A DNA stretch of 64,000 nt from Dugong dugon. Taxonomy: Eukaryota; Chordata; Mammalia; Sirenia; Dugongidae. The stretch is from NCBI GenBank assembly GCA_030035585.1, contig CM057461.1:173921624-173985623 (forward strand), written 5' to 3'. Shown piece by piece: positions 57,120-64,000 of the stretch. Position 1 is the first letter of the stretch. Every line of letters begins with the position of its first letter. The position numbers were made by a program, and so were the translations under genes. Under the pieces are notes generated by a model. The model saw only the letters and a list, made by a program, of their open reading frames with translations. It was not told the DNA's origin and searched no databases.

Positions 57120-57330
57120 CCAAGGAGTCCTTGGGTGGTGCAAGTGGTTATGTGTTTACTAAGCAAAAAGTTGGCAGTTCGAACCCACCTAGAGGCACCT
57201 CGGAAGATAGGCCTAGCAATCTGCTTCGTAAAGGTCACAGCCTTGAAAACTCTATGAAGCACAGTTCTACTCTGATACACATGGGTCACCATGCATCAGA
57301 ATTGACTCAACAGCTGTTTGGTTTTGGTTT
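57120..57330 (+). mobile_element. AfroSINE (long form, diverged)
   Basis: 'caaggagtccttgggtggtg', box B-like 'cagttcgaaccc', middle 'ataggcctagcaatctgctt', then 'cttgaaaactctatgaagca' and tail 'catcagaattgactcaaca'. Confidence 0.85.
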
Positions 57331-57364
57331 TATCCTGTATCCCAGTCTCTTAGACAGTTGTCTT

Positions 57365-57490
57365 ACATACCTGACCTCTCCTTTTGCTGATGTGATCCCC
57401 ATTTTAGAGATGAGGAAACTGTGGCTGAGAGCTTAAATAATGTGCACACATTCTAACGGCAGAGCTGGGATGAGTTATTTATTCCAAAGA
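57365..57490 (-). repeat. MIR fragment (antisense)
   Basis: 'ccattttagagatgaggaaa', 'ctgtggctgagagcttaaat' and 'ggcagagctgggatgagtta' fit antisense MIR. Confidence 0.75.
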
Positions 57491-59525
57491 TGATAAGGAA
57501 GTGTCTGGGATCACCAGAATGTGTAAGTATACGGGGGGGAACCCACTCAAAAGAATCATTATCTTCCCAGTAATTTCAGAGTATATTCCTTTGTTCTTTC
57601 TATGTAAACATATAAAAATAAGAATTTCTAGTCCTGAGACTCTGCACAACCTTGCCCATAACAAGGCAGTGAAATCATAAATTTGGTTTGGGGCAGAGTT
57701 TTGTTGGTTTCATCCTCAATATCTCAGCTCAAGCCATGATGTGGGAATGTGTGATGTTTCTGAAAAATAGACACTTCGCCTATCCTGCAAGTGGATGGCA
57801 AAGGAACACTAAAATAGTGCATAATTATGTGCCCTACAAGTGAATGGAGGTGGTCTCTAGTTAGGTAAGTGCATTCCCACTGCATGACACAATGAAACAC
57901 ATGGCAGTGCAAAATGACACTGATGTATGTGAAACGGGTCTTTGAAAATAGTTAGGGTTCTTTTTCTACATCTGGCAGAGTCTGCCATGGCCTGTTACAA
58001 GCTTTATAAAATGACAAAATCATGATTTTATTCATAGTTTCTTTCTAATTTATAGCCATTTAAAACGGTATAATTTAAGCTACATTACTGATTCAAATAT
58101 TTGACACAATATTTCCACTGATATATGAATAGCAACAGATATTTTTAAAATTCTCCCTACTTGATATCTGGAACAGCAATTTGGCAGAATTCTAGATAAT
58201 AGTCTGAAGATTATTTACTTTAAAAATAGCTCATTTGATTGAAATCTGACTTATTTACCACAGTAAAGATAATTCATTTGAACATTCATTTATCAATAGT
58301 CTTGATTCTATAAAAATATGGATTGAATCCATTAAAAATATCACCTAAAATCATTTTTCATTCTAGACTATCAACAAAACTGCTTCTTCATTATTATTAG
58401 TTCATCACTGGATTATTGAGTTTATGCTTCTCTTAGGTCACTTTGAAGAAGTGGAAACTAAACACCCATACTTTCACAATTTCTAGGAACAAAAAAGATA
58501 AGAATCCCTTTCTGTTGAGCATTCTGTAAGCAAATATGGTTAAAATTCCTAAATTAGCTTTAAGTGGGCTAGTGCTTTTTCCATAGTTTTCTGGAAGCTA
58601 CATTTTGAGAATGGTGTTGGTACATATCTCCCACTGTGAATACTGGTTTGCCAGGTCATTCTAATTATTTCATTTTCAAAAGAGTGACTTCTTTAGTATA
58701 ATAGGTTTGACATTAATGAAATTAAAGGTTGTGACAGAATAATTTTAATGGTCTAACTTTTCAAAAATAAACATTTTTCTTTTGTCTCCAAGTTTACTTT
58801 TTCTTATTACTTTAGCTAAGATTTGACAGGCATATTTCATTGGAAGGCCATTATCTGTTTATAATGTACAATTCCATTAAGAACATTGCCTAGTTAAATT
58901 ATAAGAGGCTACCTATAAAAAAATAAATAAAAAGATAAGCATCCAACAGAAGCTAGAAGGAAAGGATGTATTTATACACTTCATCTGAAAAAGAACTTAT
59001 TAAAACAATCCTTCCCCAATGAAGACAGGTTTATTAAATAAATATCACAAGTCAAAATATTTGACTTGTTTTTTTATATTTAGAAAGTATATGTATTATA
59101 TTAATATTTTATAATTCTTCCTCTACTTTTTACATATGTATATACACATATAAATATGTAAATATGCACATATATAGTAATATCATATTTATCTAACATC
59201 AAACCATGAGATAATTCATATAACCACAGCTCACAATTAGAAAAAAAATCATTCACTTAGACACAGAATGGGTTTTATTTTATAAATGCTATTAAAATTA
59301 CTCTAAAATGTATTTCACTCCTTTAATTATTAAACAGAAGGTCCACAATAACAAATTAAAAAAATTTATGTTGTTAATTCTGGGCTACCCTTATGGGCAT
59401 CGATTACTCAACTCTGTCGTACTAAAGCAATGTCTTCAGGGACTTGAGTCATAGGGGCCATGTTAAATATCTCAGAGCATTCATTTGCTACTTTGCCTTC
59501 ATTTATTATCCACTTACCTGAAGTT
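57491..59525. other. Unassigned, largely non-repetitive AT-rich DNA
   Basis: No gene or repeat recognised over 2 kb, apart from a short (ta/ca)n tract near 59130-59180. Small frames at 57479-57912 have no motif. Confidence 0.45.
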
Positions 59526-59690
59526 GCAGCCCTGCAGGCGAAATGGTTCTGAACTCAGCTGCTAACCAAAATGTTGGCAGTTCTAATCCACCAGCCGCTC
59601 CTCGGAAACCCTGTGGGGCGGTTCTCCTCTGTCCTGTAGGGTCACTGTGAGTTGGAATCGACTCTGCGGCAATGAGTTTTTTTGAATTTC
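59526..59690 (+). mobile_element. AfroSINE (short form)
   Basis: 'gcagccctgcaggcgaaatg', 'cagctgctaaccaaaatgtt', 'cagttctaatccacc', 'cggaaaccctgtggggcggt', and tail 'tagggtcactgtgagttgg' with 'aatcgactctgcggcaat'. Head and tail are both present. Confidence 0.92.
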
Positions 59691-59984
59691 ACATAAAGTT
59701 ATCATTTTTCGGAACAACTGGCTTTCTGTTTTGCTTTAAGTGCAAGTATTGTGATCGTTCAGCCATCAAATATGAAATAGCATGCATGAGCTTTGTGACA
59801 GATCTGTTCCTTGCTGCTGAGACTTTTTAATTTCTGAACATGGGGTCATTTTCTGAACAGACGGGAGAGCTAGAATTTAACCTCTTGAGTTTACTGTGTG
59901 TAAATACAGGTCGCAGTGGTAACAGTAGTAACGGTAGTGGTAGTAATAGCATTGATAATAAAAATAATGATGAAATAGTTGCTA

Positions 59985-60155
59985 TTTATTAAGCCAGACA
60001 CTATAGTAACTGATTTACATAAATTATCTCATCTAATCCTTATAAACCATAAGAAATAAATAATTTTTATCTTAGTTTTTGTATCCATTGAATCTTAGGC
60101 TCAGAAAGGTTAAATAATTCCCCCAAAATCACAGTTGGTAAGGTTTTAAAATTCT
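59985..60155 (-). repeat. MIR SINE (antisense)
   Basis: 'taaattatctcatctaatcc', 'taggctcagaaaggttaaat' and 'aatcacagttggtaagg'. Confidence 0.7.
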
Positions 60156-60171
60156 GCCTGTTTGGGTTAAT

Positions 60172-60450
60172 AAAAGATTTCTTAGATAAGACAAAAAAAA
60201 GATGAATCATAAAATAAAAGACATGATCAACTGGACTTCATCAAACTAAAAACTTTTGTTCTTCAAAAGACATTGTTAAGAAAATGAAAAAGCAAGTCAC
60301 AGACAGGGAGAAAATATCTGCAAAACATGTATCTATTAAAAGGTCTTTTACCCAAAATATATAAAGAACTCATATAACTCAACAGTAAGACAAGCAACTT
60401 GATTTTTAAAATGTCAAAATATACTTCAACAAGTACCTTATCAAAGAGAA
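60172..60450 (+). mobile_element. Ancient L1 ORF2 fragment
   Basis: 'gatcaactggacttcatcaa', 'actaaaaacttttgttcttc' and 'aaagacattgttaagaaaat' with 'gggagaaaatatctgcaaaa' match the segment after reverse transcriptase in old L1 ORF2. No open frame remains. Confidence 0.75.
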
Positions 60451-60529
60451 TATTCAAATTTATGTGTTTATAGGAAGATGTATGGCACTATAGGAATCAC
60501 ATTATAGTTAGTACAAAGCACTTCTATAT

Positions 60530-62712
60530 GTCCAAATTCCTGTCAACTCTGAGTTATCTGTGCTTAACAAGACTAGGGACCGACTGCAGAACAGACCATC
60601 AATTGATCATATGTAAGTTAAAGCTGAAGCTGAAGAAAATTAAAACAAGTCCAGAAGAGCCTCAATATGAACTTGAGTACATGCCACCTGAATTTAGAGA
60701 CCATTTCCAGAGTAGATTTGACACACTGAACATTAATGACCAAAGACCAGATAAGTTGTGGGATGCATCAAGTACATCATACATGAAGAAAGCAAAAGGT
60801 CATTAAAAAGACAGGGAAGAAAGAAATACTAAAATGGATGTCAGAAGAGACTCTGAAACTTGCTCTTGCATGTACAGCAGCTAAAGTGAAATGAAGAAAT
60901 GATGAAGTAAGAGCTGAACAGAAAGTTTCAAAGGGCAACTCGAGAAGACAGCATAAAGTATTGTAATGAATTGTGCAAAGACGTGGAGTTAGAAAACCAA
61001 ACAGGAAGAACACACTCAGCATTTCTCAAGCTGAATGTACTGAAGAAAAAATTCAAGCCTCAATTTGCAATACTGAAGGATTCGACTGTTACAATATTTA
61101 ACAACGCAACCAGCATCAAAAGAAGATGGAAAGGATATACAGAGTCACCGTACCAAAAAGAATTGGTTGAGGTTCAACCATTTCAGGAGGTAGCATATGA
61201 CCAAGAACCGACTGTACTAAAGGAGGAAGTCCAAGCTGCACTGAAGGCACTGGAGAACAACAAGGCTCCAGGAACTGATGGAATACCAACTGAGATGTTT
61301 CATCAAATGAAGGCAGCACTGGAGGTGCTCACTTATCTGTGCCAAGAAATGTGGAAGATAGCTACTTAGCCAAATGAGTGGAAGATATCCATATCTGTGC
61401 CCAATCCAAAGAAAGGTGATCCAACACAATGCAGAAATTATCAAATAATGTCATTAATATGACATGCAAGTAAAATTTTTTTCTTAAGATAATTCAAAAG
61501 CGGTTGCAGCATTACATCCACAGGGAACTGTCAGAAATTCAAGCCGGATTCAGAAGAGAACTTGGAACGAGGGATATCATTGCTAATGTCAGATGGATCA
61601 TGGCTGAGAGAATACCAGAAAGCTGTTTACCTATGTTTTATTGACTACTCAAAGGCATTCGACTGTGTAGATCATAACAAGTTATGGATAACATTGCAAA
61701 GAATGGGAATTCCAGAACAGTTCATTGTGCTCATGATGAACCTGTACATAAAAGAGGCAGTCACTGTAAGTGAAAAAAATGATACTGAGTGGTTTAAAAT
61801 CAGGAAAAGTGTTTGTCAGGGATGCATCCTTTCACCATACTTACTCAGTCTGTATGCTGAGCAAATAATCCAAGAAGTTGGACTATATAGAGATCATGCC
61901 ATCAGGATTGGAGGAGGACTCATTAACAAACTGTAATATGCAGAAGACACAGCCTTGCTTCCTCAAAGCAAAGAGGACTGAAGTATTTATTGGTGAAGAT
62001 CAAAGACTATAGCCTTCAGTACGGATTATACCTCAACATAAAGAAAACAAAAGTCCTTAGCTGGACCACTAAGTAACATCATGATAAACGGAGGAAATAC
62101 TGAATTTGTCAAGGATTTCATTTTACTTGTATCCACAATCAGCTTTCAGGGAAGCAGTAGTTAAGATATCAAACAATGTATTGCATTGGGTAAATCTGCT
62201 GCAAAAGACTTCTTTAAAGTGTTCAAAAGCAAAGATGTCATTTTGAGGACTAAGGTGTGCCTGACCCAAGCCATGGTATTTTTAATCGCCTCATATGCAT
62301 GAGAAAGCTGGACAATGAATAAGGAAGTCCAAAGAAGACTTAACAAATTTGAATTATGGTGTTGGCGAAGAATAATGAATATACCATAGACTGCCAGAAG
62401 AACGGACAAATCTGTCTTGGAAGAAGTACAGCCAGAACACTCCTTAGAAGCGAGGATGGTGAGACTTCATCTCATGTACTTTGGTCATGTTATCAGAAGG
62501 GACCATTCCCTGGAGAAGGACATCATGCTTGGTAAAGTAGGGTTCAAAGAAAGACAGGGAGACCCTCAGTGAGTTGGACTGACACAGTGGTTGCAATGAT
62601 GTGCTCAAGCATAGCAATGATTGTGAGGATGGCAGAGGACTGGGCAGTGTTTCATTCTGTTGTACATAGGGTCACTATGAATTGGAAATGACCCAACAGC
62701 ACCTACCAACAA
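60530..62712 (+). mobile_element. RTE (BovB-like) LINE copy D, longest uninterrupted
   Basis: About 2.2 kb in sense orientation, starting in the last part of the endonuclease, then reverse transcriptase, C-terminal region and the 3' tail 'gggtcactatgaattggaaa' with 'cccaacagcacctacc' and (aac)n. The 3' end is shared with the AfroSINEs. A clear target duplication was not found. Confidence 0.92.
60545..62560 (+). pseudogene. RTE copy D endonuclease end and reverse transcriptase remnant
   Basis: RTE LINE protein: apurinic-type endonuclease followed by reverse transcriptase. The first frame (60528-60806) has 'GTDCRTDHQLIICKLKLKLK', the end of the endonuclease with its Asp-His pair. The second (60971-61369) is the N-terminal reverse transcriptase part, with 'NNKAPGTDGIPTEMF'. 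The third (61562-61936) has palm motif A 'CFIDYSKAFDCVDHNKLW' intact, and 'CQGCILSP' where Arg-Gln-Gly is usual. Motif C reads Tyr-Ala-Glu-Asp (one Asp lost), just after a stop near 61934. Further shifts follow. Inactive, but the best-preserved RTE here. Confidence 0.9.
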
Positions 62713-64000
62713 CAAGAACAACAACGGGGCAAAATATAAGTCTACATGTTGAGTATAGGGAGACTGGATAATGACTAACAAAGTTAATTCAAATAATAGT
62801 CATGTAATTTTGTGTACATAGAGTATGGTACATATGCATTATAAAATTGTCCATATTTATTATATACCTATATTTGATTTTGAAATGAAATTTATTTTTA
62901 TATAGTTATGAATAAGAATAATACTCTATAAGCCTCTACACCTAAAATAATATAAGAAAACCAGGTTATGAACAGCATTGGAAATTTTAATATACTAATT
63001 TTCTTTCCTTGGATAGACCCATTTAATGATACTTTGCCCAGGTGAAAGAGGATAGTACCACTTTTCAGAATTAATGCAAAGAAACTGTCTTTGACAAGCT
63101 GCTTTCCAGACCTTTCTACGGTTAACCTCTTTGCAGAACATGAGTAAATAATATGATCTGCTCCTTTCTTGTAACTAAAATTTTAGGTGCAAAAAATTTT
63201 AGGTGGAATCATTTCCATGTTCTTTACATCAGCCTTTGAGACTTCAAATTCTATCTGTGTATGAGGCCTATAACACCAATAGACTGGAGAGTTTGCATAT
63301 ACTCAAAACACACTTCTATGGCTTCTGGTAAATGTGTTTATGAAGACGATATTGTTCACCAGTACAGAGGAAACACTTGTTTGGCATTCCACAAGCTCAA
63401 ATTAGACTAATATAACAGGAAGTTAGTATGTTGAGGTTGTGAAAATAGTTTCTGTAACTGTCTCAATGCTATTTATTATTTTGTAATGACTTCTTCATCT
63501 AAAGTATGACTATTTCCTCTAATGCTATACTTTACATATAACTTACCCATCTAAAGTATAAGCCCATTAGCTAGTTAGCAATAGCAAATGAACCTAATGA
63601 TAAAACTATATTATAAGAAGATTTACTGTTTTAAGGATGTATTTCTATGGAACCAAGAGAGTTTTCCATAAGTTTGCGTATGAGTATACCGTAGAGCTCA
63701 TATCTCTCACTATAACATAGAAAGTTGAAAACCTACAGGTTTTTGACTTAGAGTTCTACTCTATTTTCTGATGTTACCTGTGTCTATAACCTATAATTAG
63801 ATCTTCATGAAAACCTAAGAGTGCAGAGTATGATTCATACTGTTAATGCAAGCAATCTTCCGTGGCTCATTTAAGGATTTATAATTCACAGAAAATCTTT
63901 AGATTCATAGATGGCTTGATTAGAACTTCTTGGACTTTCTTAGGCATAAATGTTTCAGGGATTTTTTTCTGAATAAGAAGGGCACAGCTATATCTACAGT
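62713..64000. other. Unassigned AT-rich stretch
   Basis: No repeat or coding region recognised through the end of the window. Confidence 0.5.

Noticed and set aside
1..64000. Possibility of a new host defence or gene system in the window
   Set aside because: No operon-like or multi-gene coding structure is present. All recognisable coding text is retrotransposon or DNA transposon remains.

Overview
The window looks like intergenic or intronic DNA from an afrotherian mammal, most likely a paenungulate such as elephant or manatee. The main clue is lineage-specific: about ten tRNA-derived SINEs of the AfroSINE type, whose 3' end matches the 3' end of four RTE/BovB-like LINE copies in the same window. 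Pan-mammalian fossils (MIR, L2, MER5-type hAT relics, MaLR LTRs, a Tigger relic, old L1M) fill much of the rest. Family names are from recognition by eye, with no database search. I found no host protein-coding exon, tRNA, rRNA or other convincing host gene. Nearly all open reading frames are chance or transposon relics.

Layout. 1-18.1 kb: L2, MIR, MaLR LTR, MER5 and AfroSINE fragments, plus a 337-bp DNA transposon with inverted ends and TA duplication (1224-1560). 18.1-23.3 kb: an ancient L1 (5' end, ORF1, start of ORF2) broken by three later insertions: a probable ERVL-class LTR (minus), a 5'-truncated younger L1 and a minus-strand AfroSINE. 23.3-27.7 kb: an MST-like LTR, MIR/L2 and two unique stretches. 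27.95-36.45 kb: a nearly full-length L1 with a GC-rich tandem-monomer 5' region, broken ORF1 and ORF2, and three successive 3' tails, all inside one target-site duplication that splits a MIR.

37.4-40.2 kb: an RTE copy interrupted by an L1 3' end. 40.6-43.1 kb: an L2, then a minus-strand L1 3' end that also carries three stacked tails within one duplication. 44.6-48.3 kb: back-to-back MIRs, an RTE copy with an inverted 5' piece, a MER5 relic and a third RTE copy. 48.5-54.2 kb: L2 pieces, a microsatellite and unique DNA. 54.4-55.8 kb: a Tigger-like transposon with a decayed transposase C-terminus. 57-62.7 kb: AfroSINEs, MIRs, an old L1 fragment and the longest uninterrupted RTE copy. 62.7-64 kb: unique AT-rich DNA.

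Functional relations. All coding capacity belongs to retrotransposons or a DNA transposon, and every copy is damaged. The AfroSINEs probably used the RTE machinery, since they share its 3' end. The L1 copies mobilised themselves. The most unusual observations are two independent L1 insertions with stacked 3' tails, and an RTE copy with a bounded 5' inversion.
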